64,000 bases of DNA. Source: Rhea pennata. Lineage: Eukaryota > Chordata > Aves > Rheiformes > Rheidae. The notes beneath the pieces are model-generated. The model was not told where the DNA came from. It ran no database searches and saw only the letters and a list, made by a program, of their open reading frames with translations. The stretch spans positions 3,198,157 through 3,262,156 of the forward strand of contig NC_084687.1 of the NCBI RefSeq assembly GCF_028389875.1, in the 5' to 3' direction. This document shows, piece by piece, positions 26,801 to 39,000 of the stretch (positions within the stretch are counted from its first letter, which is position 1; every line of letters begins with the position of its first letter). A program made the translations under genes and the position numbers.

Positions 26801-28636
26801 CCATCTACAATACAAATGAGCAGGGCAGGAGGCCAAGTTATTGCAGGACTGTTTTGTAGTGAAGAAAGGAACTTAACGATCTCTTATGCATGCAAAACCC
26901 TCCACCAACAAACCTACATCGCACAAACCCCTGCTGTGTCCACAGCTACAGTGTAAACCAGAGCACTGTCAAAACAGAGCCGAGAGCTTGTTCATCCCGA
27001 GCATGAGCCTTCTCCCATTACAGTCTCTGTCCCCCCCCCAGTGAATCTGCTCTTGCCCAAACATCAGCCCCAGATGAGAAACACGCTTCCCATTTGGCAG
27101 CAAAATGGGAGACCAGTCAAGACCTTTAACTGCCACTCCCTGATGCCAGGATATGTGCTGAGAGTAGAGGGCTCTGCAGAGCATCCTCTCTGTGGTCCAT
27201 CCATCCTATAGCAGCCAAAGCTGCACTGCAGAGCCCCTGAAATGCAACAGACCACAGGAAGAAGGTCCAGCACCTGGGCCAACACCTTCTTTTTCTCTCC
27301 TTGCAACAACAGATGTGTAAATCTGACAGCTTTTCAACCAGCTGTAGCATTTTATGTCTTCTCTGAACTTCAGGCTGAGCACAGGGATGCCACTGGCAAG
27401 GAGATGTGGGAGCACTGCTAAAGTCTGGCTTGCACAGGCGCTGGTCTGTGCCGAGTCTAAAACAACACTGGGTCTACTTGGGCTCCTGGCAAGCAGTTCC
27501 CGCCCCTGTTTTCATGCTCTTTCTGGTCATGACCTCGCACTGGCAGGAAGAAATGCTCACCATAAGTGAAGAAGCCAGGCAGGTACAGTACTTTTCTTCC
27601 CAGCACATTTCTTCCAACAGTTGGAGGTAGTGGCTCGTGCCCAACCTTCAAGAGAAACCCCATCAGTCTGTCCATGCCACTATGCCCGTGTTTCCAACCT
27701 ATCGGGCTTGTGGCTCCAATCATATCTCTGTGAGCTGCCAAAGGGCCCACGAGACTCGGGCACAAGCTTCCCACTCCCTTATACAGGCATCTGCATCCCT
27801 CCCATTTTATAGGGAGTCCTTAGGATAGAGGCATAACTCGTGTCACACAGGCGTTCAGCTACACAGGGCATCTTCATCCCGTGCTGTATTGGGGGGTCCC
27901 CATCCCCTCCTTTAGCTCGGGATCCCCACTGCAGAGCTGGCATCATTCCCCCTGTTATAAAGCGGTCCCGATTATACAGGGTATGCTCATCGCTATGTTA
28001 CATAAAGGGGTCCCAATCGCCCCACTATACACAGGGTCCCCCTTATAGAGGGGTCTCCATCCCCCATTACTTACGGTTCCTTGCTGTAGAGGGTGTCCCC
28101 CACCCCCCTCATGTTATATAGGGGTCCCAACTGCATAGGGGTCCTTCCCCCTTTCCTGCCATAGGGGATCCCCATGCCCAGTTATACCAGGGCCCCCAAT
28201 GTACAGGGTGTCTGCATCCCCCCGATCTGGGGGTGGGGGGTCCCTATACCCCCCCTTATATAGGGGCAGAGAGGTCCTCACCCCCTGCGATATAGGGGTC
28301 CCCACTATACAGGATGCCCTCAACCCTGTTATATACGGGCCCCCCTGATACAGGGTGTCTCCGCCCCCGAGCTATGGGGTCCCACCACACCGCCCCCCCC
28401 CCCCGCCATGCAGGCCCCTCCCCGCGCCCGGCGGCCCGGACCTGGACGAGCAGCTTGACGTAGAGCAGCGGGTGGCTGAGGGCGGCGAGCCCCGCGCCCA
28501 GCGCCACGAACAGCCCCTCGCCGCCCTCGGCGCCGCCGCCCTCGGCGCCGCCCCCCGGCGCCGCCGCGCCGCCGCCGCCGCCGCCAGGGGGCGCCCGCGC
28601 CGCCGGGGGCAGCGGCAGCGCCGCCGCGCTCGCCAT
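17809..28636 (-). CDS. MTCH1: Mitochondrial carrier homolog 1
   Basis: MTCH1 (presenilin-associated protein) is a mitochondrial outer-membrane relative of the SLC25 carriers, linked to apoptosis and, with MTCH2, to insertion of membrane proteins. Twelve coding exons, in transcript order: 28442-28636, 27561-27645, 25737-25843, 25229-25306, 24803-24860, 24274-24325, 23340-23399, 19723-19816, 19446-19493, 19176-19243, 18346-18421, 17809-17883 (TAA at 17809-17811). All introns are GT-AG, the phases join, and the product is 331 residues. It tracks human MTCH1 closely. Three degenerate carrier signatures are visible: [12 protein letters not shown] (54-65), SHPLHVISMR (170-179) and TYPFLLVGD (266-274). 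Each lacks the acidic residue of the transporter signature PX[DE]XX[KR], as is usual in MTCH proteins. The N-terminus is a short Ala/Gly/Pro-rich stretch, shorter than in human. Exon 8 joins exon 9 without the roughly 17-residue insert of the longer human isoform. The ATG at 28636 is the first in frame in exon 1 and lies just below GC boxes. Confidence 0.97.
27840..28380. repeat. Degenerate GC-rich tandem repeat in MTCH1 intron 1
   Basis: Dozens of imperfect copies built around TATAGGGGTCCC and TACAGGGTGTC separated by C-rich tracts fill most of intron 1 of MTCH1. The period is irregular, about 18-40 bp. The same TATAGGGG core recurs at 44.4-44.6 kb. It ends only about 60 bases from exon 1. 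Confidence 0.75.
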
Positions 28637-28770
28637 GGCCCGCCGCGCCTGCGCCTGCGCCGCCTCACGTCACCGCGCCGGGCGGCACAGGGGGCGGGGC
28701 CATACGTGCCGGGCGGGGGGCGGGGCCACTTGTGTGATAGGCGGGGCGGAACCATTGCGTGATGGGCGGG
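28637..28770 (-). promoter_or_regulatory. MTCH1: MTCH1 core promoter with GC boxes
   Basis: Immediately upstream of the MTCH1 ATG lies CpG-dense DNA with at least three GGGCGGGGC-type Sp1 boxes between about 28688 and 28752 and no TATA box. This is a typical housekeeping promoter. The exact start site cannot be read from sequence. Whether it also fires towards FGD2 is unknown. Confidence 0.7.
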
Positions 28771-28924
28771 GGGAGCGGGTGGAACCACTGTGTGAGGGAC
28801 GGGGTGTTGGGGGGGGGGTGTTATGGGAGGGTCGCCCCTAACCAGGTTAGCGGTGTCCCCATGGCGCAGCATGGCGGGAGGGGACCGGTCACACACCCCC
28901 AGCCGCAGGGCCTGGCGCAGGGAG

Positions 28925-29113
28925 GCTGCAGCAGGACCTGGAACATGTTGCCCAGAGAGGCTCCGGAATCTCCTTCTCTGGAGATACTCAAAACCCACCC
29001 GGATGCCACCCTGTCCAACATGCTCCAGGTGGCCCTGCTTGAGCAGGGAGGTTGGACTAGAGGATCTCCAGAGGGTCCCTTCCACCCTCGACCATTCCGT
29101 GATGCTGTGAGAT
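28925..29113 (+). mobile_element. CR1 LINE, 3' terminal fragment
   Basis: About 190 bp match the conserved 3' end of avian CR1. The order is a CCCAGAGAGGCT-like start, TCCTTCTCTGGAGATA, AAAACCC, GGTTGGACTAGA-GATCTCCAGAGG, TCCCTTCCA, then the terminal octamer-like repeats CATTCCGTGATGCTGTGAGATTCT. It is 5'-truncated, as most CR1 copies are, and carries no reverse transcriptase. Moderate divergence suggests an old insertion. It lies about 300 bp upstream of the MTCH1 start codon, between the divergent genes MTCH1 and FGD2. Confidence 0.93.
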
Positions 29114-32100
29114 TCTGGCACAGAGAGGCCATGACAGCGCCTGGTTGTAGGAGGCCACCACGTTGTGGCAGGGAAAGCAGGTTCCACTGGGGCAGCGGGC
29201 GCAGGCCCGGGGCGCTGAGCAACGTCTGTCCCCTTGGGGGTCCCCTGTAGCCTCTTCACTGTCCCAGCAGACAGGCACCCCACTTGCAGAAGTCTCCAGC
29301 CCGGCTTTCGTGATCGCCCCTGTCCCTGCTGCCGCTCTGGGCTCAGTCATGCTGCCAGTGTGGGGCACGCGGTGAAGTCACCCAAACTGAACGAATTCCC
29401 AGCGTTTTCCTCAGTGTTTTCTCCTACATGCAGCCTTCTGTGCTTCCTCTTCCCTTTTCCTTTTGAGGTCAGCTCAGATACGAGCTCTCCTCCGCAGAAG
29501 GCAGGACGGCAGATGGGCTCTGTCTTGTGCAAGTCCCCGTGCCCGAACAACATCGTGGGTCCCAGAAACATCTCTGAGCAGAGAAGGGGAGACAGAGGCC
29601 CAGACACATGGCAGCGAGCTGCGGCCGTCAGCGCCCCCCTGCAGCTGTTTAAGGCCTCGGATCCGCTCTGAGCAGATAAAGCCAAGGCGATGGAGGCGGG
29701 TAACCAAAGGAAAGTGTTAAACCTGGTGGCTGTGTTTGAAGACCAAAGGTACGGAGGGGTCGTTCTGGGAACTGTGGGTGCATTAGTGCTCCACATGGCA
29801 TGGGCAGTGGAAGGAAGACCCACAGTGGCGATGGTTTGAAGGCCTTAGAGATGTTTAGGTAACTTGCTGTTCTTTGGCACTCAGATCTACCCTGGCTTCT
29901 TTCTCCTTCTATGGGTCATAGACAGAAGTCTGAAAACCTCAGTGGGATGCAACTGACTTTGGTGGAGGTTTTCATGCCTGTTTGAGGGTCAGATTGTGGC
30001 ATGCTTGTTCTCCCCTCAGCCCTTGAGCACCTTCGCAGTCAAACTGACTGCCAAGTGCTCTTTTTTCCTGCTGCCAGTGAAAAGGATTTTGTTTCGTAAA
30101 CATGCAGACAGTTTTGGCCTGGAGGCAAGCACGGCTTGGGGCAGTAGGCGTGCACACTTCACTCAGCAGCTTCTCCAACACACTTCCACACCGGCAGCAC
30201 CTCTAGCCTTGTCTGCAGCCTCCCCAGCTGGCTCCACCAGCATCTGGGTTTGGTGTTGGATAGTTGGGGTCTTTGCAGCCTTTGGATATCAGCTGCTTGA
30301 GTGTCTGTGAGGATCTGAGTCTCAGACACTCACCTCAGACTAACCAGTTATTTGCAAAGATGTTTCTTCTAAGAAGAGGAACAGAAAGCATTATGTCACA
30401 GGAGATGGCATGTTTCTTTTGGGCTGCAAGGCTGCCTGGTAAAACAGTGTCTTCACTTGGAGCATGAGCTGGGACCCACGGACAGCACAGGGCAGCAGCG
30501 TGCGCCAAAGTAGGAGCTAGTGGATCCTCTTCGCCCCCTTTGGGGTAATTCTGTGGCTTGGGGTGAGTCATCTTTGCAGACCGTGCCTCAGCATTCCCAT
30601 CCGTGAGACAGGGATAGCAGATCCTGCCTGCTGTGCGTCAGTGAGGTGCTATCAGCAAGCCTTATGAGGCTGAGTGGTTGGGCAGATGGGTTATGCAGCA
30701 CTTCCTAAAGACAGTCAGACCCTGGATTTCCTTTATTCCCCTCTGAAAGTTTCTTCCTTCTGCTCCAGATGCTTTGTCTGCACCTCAGTTGCACGCTTCA
30801 CCCCAGGTTTTATGCTCTGCATGGCTCCAGCAAGGTGTGGTTGTCCCTGTGATCCCACGGTCGAAATTTGGCATTTGATGTTGCTGGACTGGAACCATTG
30901 TGGTGTTTGGTTTGCCTCTGCTTCACTGGTTCTGCATATTTGTTGTTTATCATAATAGGTGTAAGTCTTGCTTAGAGGAAATAAAAGTAACTTTTATGGC
31001 TTTTGGAGGAAGCTGAGGAAACTGGAAGCAAGTTCTTTCTGGAACAGAAAGCAGACTTTAGCCCAAGTCAGCACAAGTCATACTGCAAATAGAAAGGGAG
31101 AAGTTCTTTGTTGGATCTCAGTAGTAGATTCAGACTGGTGTGGTTCTGGGGGGCACCGGGAGGGATGGGTAAAGTATCTCTCTTACATGAAGGATTATGC
31201 ATGCTCACATGTGGGATGTGTAAATGGCTGGGGGAACACTCATGTACTCACAGATAAGTGCTTACCAGCATGAAGATGGACCTGTCACCCCCTTCAAATG
31301 GTTGTCTGCAACTCAAAACATATCCTATCTGCAACTTTACAGTTTTATGTCCAGTTTCATCTTGCTTTTCCTCTCCTCCTCATCCTATTCCTGTCTGCAG
31401 CCTATCAGTGGCTATCTTTCCGGTCCCTGCCTGGAAAAATTTACCACAGAAACCAGCTCTTGAATGACAGATGGCCCACCACTGTCACCTTCAAAGCCTG
31501 TGCCCTATGTGGTTTCTCCTCCATTGCTGCTCTGTCTTCCTTGTCTTTGCCAAAAAAGGGAAGAGAAAAAACAGCCCAAAAACCACTCCTCCACAAAACC
31601 ACCCACACATACCCCTTTTCTTGGCCAAGGCCTCTTGGCCACTTGGTTTTTAAAACCTCCTTCTCAGGGAAGCGGTAAAGGAGGCCTGCAACTCCATGGT
31701 AACAGCAGATAGAAAGCCAGAGCCATACCAGTGCTGCAAAGGGCAAGGCTGTACTTTGGACACTAAATTGCTTTGGACAGGAGATCCAGATGTGCCATCT
31801 GCTAAATGATGTGAGCTTCAAGGGAAAGAGCATCCTGCCAGGAACAGAGACATGGCCACTCTATGAATAAACAACATGCATTTTGTCTGATGTGGATCAA
31901 AAGTGACAAAGCCAGGCCCAGAGGTGGAAGCAGTCTTCAGGTGGGATTTGGACTGTCCCTGGGGAGGAAGGATGAAGTGGTGAGGTTTTGAAGATAATGG
32001 GTTGATCAAAGATTGGTACTGCCTGGAAGGATGTTAGGCTGGTGAGAGGCAGGCAGGTTTCTCAAGTCAGGGCCTAGATGAATTAGTAAAACAAGTTTTA

Positions 32101-32873
32101 AGCTAGAAAATCAGGTTGGGGGCTGTTTGGATAGCACCATGCTTACAGAAAGATGTAGAACAGGTAGGGGAAAGAGGAAGCTCTGGAAAACACCACAAAG
32201 AGGGAAGGGAAGCCCTCCAGGCAGTGTATTGAATCCTGCAGCTTTGGCTAGAAACATTTAGCAAAACCCACTGATGCGTTTATGCATTATCACAAGGAGC
32301 TGGCATGAGAGAGGAGGAACTGGAGCCTGGGGTGGGACAGGAAACCCAATGAAACCTTAAATTTTAGATCATTCTCATCTAGTGATGCCTGAGAGGAAGA
32401 GTGGGCTGTGCAAAGAAGACATATGGCTTGTACCAGGGAGGACTGTCCCTTTCCAAGGAGACTGAGGTAGCTCATGTTGCCTGGAGATGGGTTAATGGCA
32501 AAGTCATGCTCTTCTGGACCAGAAATGAAAATGAGGAGCGACCGTTCCCTGACATCAGGAGGCACTGGAGGAGGAGAGAGGCTGGAGTGTGATGCTGTCG
32601 AAGGATGTATGTGCTTTCAGATCATGGTTTGTATCAGGAGGCCTGTAGCAGAGGCAGAGCAGCACCAGTGCTGGGAAGTCCCGCTGGGTGTAGCCAGGTC
32701 TTGCTGCCTGTGTTGAAGGAAGGTGGCCTTAACCCAGTGCTGGCATAGAGCAGGGCTGTGGAGGTGCATGGGAAACAGCGCAGCTGTGGCAGGGGCAGCC
32801 CACAGCACAGAGGTTAGGAGCTGGGTGAGATGAGGGACTGGACTAGCTAGTCATGCTGATTCCTCTGTGACAG
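29114..32873. other. FGD2 upstream region, no exon recognised
   Basis: No coding exon or further repeat is recognised. Non-coding first exon(s) and the promoter of FGD2 are expected here. A plausible splice acceptor (pyrimidine tract followed by CAG at 32871-32873) sits 127 bases before the FGD2 ATG. This fits an upstream non-coding or alternative exon, but none can be identified without transcript data. Confidence 0.5.
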
Positions 32874-33000
32874 GGCCTGCGTATTTCCCGGGAGCCCCCA
32901 GAAGGATCAGCACGCTCTGCACACTCAGGTCAGCCCTGCAACCAGCCATCTCCAGGGGCTCCCAGGGTCCTTATCGAGCCAGGATCAGAGACTCTGCCAG

Positions 33001-36000
33001 ATGGCCAGCACACACCAAGCAGAGAGAGAGAGCAAGGAGGAGGAGAAGAAACGGTCTTCCTCAGCAGCAGGGCAGGAGGAGCAGCAGGGTCAGCAGGGAT
33101 TCAGCTTCAAATGCCTCCGCTCTTTCCGGCAGAAGATCAGCGAGGACAACTGGAGGAGGCAGCAGGACGCAGGCCTCAAGCCAGGCAGCAAGGTAAGCTC
33201 TGGAGGCAGCACAAGCCAGGTTGGCCGGTGCCCACACTCAGGCAGGGAGTCGTGTGGGCTGGATCAGAGCTGAGGCCTATGGTGGCTCTGAGAAATGGCT
33301 TTGCCCCTGCAAGGGCTAGAGCACACAGAGATGGAAAAGTAGCCACTTCCCAGATGCCATAGGCAGATAGATCCAAACAGGGCTTGTCTCTTCTAGCTCT
33401 GATATAACTACACTGTGTAAGTCAGATGCTTAGATGGGCCCAGCGAGGACTGTTGCAAGGCATCCCCAGGGCTGTGCCTTACTTTGCCAACTGCAGATGT
33501 GTTTCTGCAGGACATTGTGTTCAGAGGCCTCGGCAGGATTGCAGATCATGGGGTTAATCCATCCCACTCTCCTTGACTCCTTGGGATAGTTTGCCCTCTA
33601 TTGCCCAGGGGAAAAAAAAGCATAGAGAAAGGAGTCACCCAGGAGAACATGAGCCAGGCTTCTCTGTGGCCCCAAGACACCTTCCTTTTCACCTTCAGTT
33701 TTGCTACGTGTCTTATTGAGATCTGTCCTTCACCCTTGCTCAGAGTGAGATCTGGGTTGATGCGGGCTGTGAACACTGGAGAGCGAAGTCTCCTCAAGCT
33801 GGTGGAGACTCCTCGTGTTGCTGCCCATAAGACTGAGCCTTTTCCCTGCACAGGACCCAGAAGAAAAGAAAATTGCTCTGGAGCTGCTGGAGACAGAACA
33901 GGCTTATGTTGGCCGCCTCCACCTTCTCGATCAGGTAAGCAGAGTGGCCCCCATGGGCCTGGGAGGTGATAGCCCTGTTGCCATCCACCATCAGCCTCCA
34001 CCAGCACAGCTCAGGCACCCCTTGGACAGGGTCTAAACTGATAAAGTAGGCAGGGCCAGGCACAGGTTCACACTCATTAATCAGCCTTTGCTCCTTGGCA
34101 GGGCTGGGACCTTGTAGCAGTGCCTAGGCACAGTTCAGGGGGTCCACAGACCAGGGACTCTTCCCTGAAGGCATGAAGCTATACGGATGCTGGACTAATA
34201 GTCCTCAGGGCCAGAGACTGGGTCTGGGCTTTGTCTGTCCCATCTCTCACGCTTCCAAGGAGCACCTTTGTCCACTCCCAGCAAAGCCCATTTTACTTTT
34301 TACTCCTGCTTCTCTCTTGGGGCTTGGGATATCCCTCCGACCTGGAGCTGGTCCTCTCCACTGAGCTATGTGCTGCTCTCAGAGGGGACAGGCCCCTGAG
34401 CCCCTTCCTGACCTTCTTGTTCACTCCTCCTTTCTTCCAGGTATTCTATACAGAGCTAATGAAAGAAGCCAAAAATGGGAAGATAGTCCCAGAGGAGGTA
34501 GTGAAAATGATCTTCTCCAACATCTCCTCCATCTACCAGTTCCATGCCAAGTTCCTCCTGCCAGAGCTGCAGAAGCGCATGGAGAATTGGTGAGTTGGAG
34601 GAGGCAAGGGCAGGACACCTAGATTCCTTTTCCAGAATGAGGGAACAGAGGTGAATTTGGTCTCCCAATAAGACCAGAGAGCCTAGCCTGTTTTGCTCCA
34701 AATGTCTTTGTGCTGGAAAGTGCTTCCTTAACACACTCCAGCCCGGATCAGGGTATTCCTGAAAAAGGGAGGGATGCCTTAGGTGACTCAGTGGTGTTCA
34801 CAGGCTGCCAGGTGCAATTGCCTAGGCTGACTGCAGGCTGGGCACATGCCTGTTTTGGAGAGCAGGATGGTGTATGGTCACAGTGGTAAACCTCTGTCAT
34901 CTGCCATGCCCAGGCTGCCCCTTTGCTTTATTCCTCACTGTCCATCTTCCCCATTTGACTAAGGAAGGCACTCGTCTGCAATCTCCTCCCACAGGAGTTC
35001 CAGTCCGCGGATTGGGGACGTGATCCAGAAGCTTGCACCTTTCCTCAAAATGTATGGTGAATACGTGAAGAACTTTGACAAGGCCATGGAGCTCATTACC
35101 ATCTGGTCAGAGAAATCACCACGCTTCCAGGAGCTCATTGATGACATCCAGGTGATGGGCCACAATGAAATGGGGGACCTCAGCACTTCTCCCCAGGGTC
35201 TCCCCACAAGGGAGAAGCAGGGCTGAGGAGATAGGAGCCAGCATGGTCACTGTGTCTCTCTCTCTTTGCATGGGTGTCTCTCCCCAGAAGAGGAAGGTCT
35301 GTGCTAACCTAACGCTGCAGCACCACATGCTGGAGCCTGTGCAGAGAATCCCGCGCTATGAACTCCTCCTGAAAGACTATGTCCGAAAACTGCCACCCAA
35401 GTCTCCAGACAGGGCTGACGCAGAGAGTAAGGGCTCCAGATGGTTCCCCATGGTGGGGAGCAGCAGGGTGGATTTATAGGGGAAATGACAGCCCTAGAGA
35501 TTGTACTTTGACATCAAGACACCTGGGGTCTCTCCCTAGTCAGCCTGTGCTATTGGATAAACCTCTCAGACTTACCCTTTTCTGACATGAGGGGATTATT
35601 CTGCCCTTTTGGGGTGTATGGAGGTCAGTAAGGAAAGCGGGTGGTGTTTCAGGACAGGGATAGTCCCTTTCCAGCATCCCTCAGGAAGATCTGAAGTGAC
35701 CAGGGAATGTATCAGACCTCTGCAGGTAACGGCAGTGTCCTGTCCTGTTAGGATGGGAGTGAAAAATGACCAGACCGATGGATGTCTCCACAAGGACTGG
35801 TCTGCACTGCGCAATCCAGCCAGATCCAGATGCCTGTGCAGTGTTCAGGGCCATTCGGGTTGTGTCCAGAGGAGGGCAGCAGCAGCCAGCAACATGTGGC
35901 TGCTCAGGCTGGTAGAGATCAAGGAGTTTCTCCTACTCCTTCCACAGCAAGTGGTCAACTCTTCTCTCTCTCTCTCTTCTCATTGCAGAGGCCCTGGAAA

Positions 36001-39000
36001 TGATTTTCATGGTGGCCAAGCATTCAAATGCAGCTATCGCTGAGATGGTGAGTGCCTGTTCCAGCTGCTCTCAAAGATCAGTCCAAGCAGCTGGCCTAGG
36101 AGGTGGGGATGCAGGGGATGCAGGTGTGCCGAGGTTGTGGCTGAGCTGTAACACCCTGTTTGGAGTGATGGAGAAGCCTGACCATGGCCCTGGCACCCTT
36201 CTGTGGCTCTTGTTCCTCCCCACTGCCCCTCCCAGCCCAGCTTCCAGCTGCTCCAGTGAGTCCCCATTCTGTCCCTGGCACTGTTGTCCCACTCTGTCCC
36301 CTGCATCACCATCCTCCTCTGTCCCCTGCACTGCCACCTCCAGCCAAAGATGCTAGTGAGAAATCAGTGCCTTTCAACATCTTACCTGGAGGCAAGGGGA
36401 ACAGAAAATGCTCAGATTCCACTAGAAACAAGTCACTGCAGTGTCCCCCTGCCTCCCCCAGGAACGGCTGCAGAACCTCTGGGAGGTCTATCAGAGACTG
36501 GGCCTTGAGGACGACATTGTGGATCCCTCCAATGAGCTGATCAAGGAGGGGCCAATCCTAAAAATCTCCTCCCGCAACAACACATCGGAAAAGTACCTGT
36601 TCCTGGTGGGAGCCGTGATGCACTATGGAAGGGGAGGGGAGGACAGATGAGGAGAGGGGCAACATAGCATGGTTTGAGGTGTCAAGGCTGCTGCTGGGAC
36701 ATCTCTGCTTGGAGAGGGTGAATGCAGAGCTGGGAGGGTTTGAATCCCTAGTGCAGGTACCCTGTAAAGGACGTGGTTGGGATACTGCTGATCCTCTGGA
36801 CACAGCAGCCCTTTAGGGATGTCACCCTCCCAGAGGGCTTTGCTTCTACAGGATGGGAGAGGGCTGAGGCAGAAATAGTCACTTTTGGGGCCAGATCCTT
36901 CCCAAGAACTGGATCAGTCCGAAAAGGGTGAAGGACCCCAGATTGTAGGGAAACCCTCAGCCCTGAGCAAGCAAAAGGCAAATTTCTGGGCCCAAACTGA
37001 CCTTCTCCTCCTGCTGGCCAGTTCAACAACATGCTGCTGTACTGCGTGCCCAAGGTCATCCAGGTGGGCTCAGAGTTCCAGGTCCACCTCCGCATCGACG
37101 TGGATGGCATAAAGGTCAGCTAGGCGCCTTGCCTTTGCGTTTTCCCTCTTGCCCTGGGGTACAGTTTCATAGGCTCTTTACAAAGTGTAGCGAGCTCTGT
37201 GGCTGCTGCCCAGCACCTCTGGGGAACGGAGAGAGGAGCTGGAGCCAGGGGTGGCATTGTGAATTTGCAGGACTGTCTGATACAGCCTAATCCAGTGAGA
37301 TTGCAGTGCAGCCTTGTGCATGTAATATTCAAGAGGCTGAAGGGCTTGTGCCCGAGATAGCTCCATGTCCTCCCCTTATGGAGGAAAGCCCCAGCATGCT
37401 CAATGTGGGTTCAGCGCTTCCCCATCCTCTTTGGTCCCTCTGTCAGGTGCGGGAGCTGAATGATACACAATTTCCTCACACCTTTCTGGTCTCAGGCAAG
37501 CAGCGGACACTGGAGCTGCAGGCCAGGTAAGGGGAATGGTGACGGTTCTGCAGTTCCTCGGGGAGAATGAACATCGGCTCATCTATCTCCTTTTCTTCAC
37601 CCAGGTCCAGGGAGGAGATGAACTCCTGGATCAAGGTATGGCTGAGTACTGAAAGAAGTCTCACCCCTCTGGCGAACACGTGGGTCTTGGCCCAGGCTGA
37701 TCCCTCAGCCCAGGACATATCACATGCTAGTGTGTCCAGGGATGCCACTGCAGTTCCCAGGCTAGCTGCAGCCCCTCACCAGGACCTCACATTTTAGGAC
37801 TCTCATGTCCACAGCTTGTGGCTGATGCTACTTTTCTAGCCATCCCTCCAGCCCCACTTTTCCTTCTAGGCCTTCCAGGATGCCATCGACAGGAAGGAGA
37901 AGAGCAGTGAGAGCTTCAAGATAGCTGTGCATAGACCAGAGACAGCGCCTTCTCCATTGAAGGTAGCCCTTGTTCTGCCCTCCGCATGCCTTCCCTGACT
38001 CCAGCATCCCCCTGCACTGAAGCTTAGGGAGCGCTCACCTTGCTGTGCTTCAGTTTCCCGAGCTAGACAGCCCTACGGAGCTAGCAGGAGAGCTACTGAG
38101 AGAGAGGTTTAGGAAAGGGAGAAGTGCTGGGAAAGGGAAGGGTGAGAGCAGAGGAGCCAGGGAGGCTGAGTGGGGCATGAGCATGGCCACTGCACTGAAG
38201 CTAGCCCACCAGCCCCTGCCCCAATGATGCCGTCTCCCGTCTCCAGACGGAGGAGCTGGGCCGTCGAGCCCCGCAGTGGGTGCGAGACAACCTGGTAACC
38301 ATGTGCATGCGCTGCAAGGAGCCCTTCAACGCCATCATGCGCCGGAGACACCACTGTCGGGCTTGTGGATATGTGAGTGACCCCACTGTCCCCCAGTGCT
38401 CCCTCCCTCCTGGCCTACTCAGGTGGCAGCTGGGACAGGAACACAGACCTCGTATGCCATGTATCCTTGTTCAGGGCCTTTTCTGGCTCTCAGCTCTCCA
38501 TTTCAGCTGCTGTGGGGGTGGAGTTGGCCCTGGGTACCCGGCCCTGCCCCAGTCCCACTAGTGTCCATGTCTGGAGGACATAGGTGGTGTGCGCTCGCTG
38601 CTCCGACTACAAGGCTGAGCTGCAGTATGATGGAAACCGCCTGAACCGCGTGTGCCAGGAGTGTTACATCTTCCTGATGGGCCACGTAGCGCTTGAGGAC
38701 CGGGAGGGGAAGCACAAAGGCATCCTAGAGGTGAGTTTTGCTGCTCTCTGCCTATCCTCCCTCACCCACTCTCCCTCTTTCTCTGAACTCTGTTTTCCAC
38801 CCCAGCCCCCAGCCCCTCTGTCACTGCTCTGTCATACTCCTGCCTGCTGGCAGCTGAAGGCAAGGGTAGGAGTAGCTTCTGCAGCAGTCAGAGAGGGTCT
38901 CTGCACTTCTGAAGCTAGTGGACATACCAAACCTGCTCCCTCCCCTCCCTGAGCTTTAGGACTCTGGTATCTGGGGCACCCTCCACTGCAGGATTGCAGC

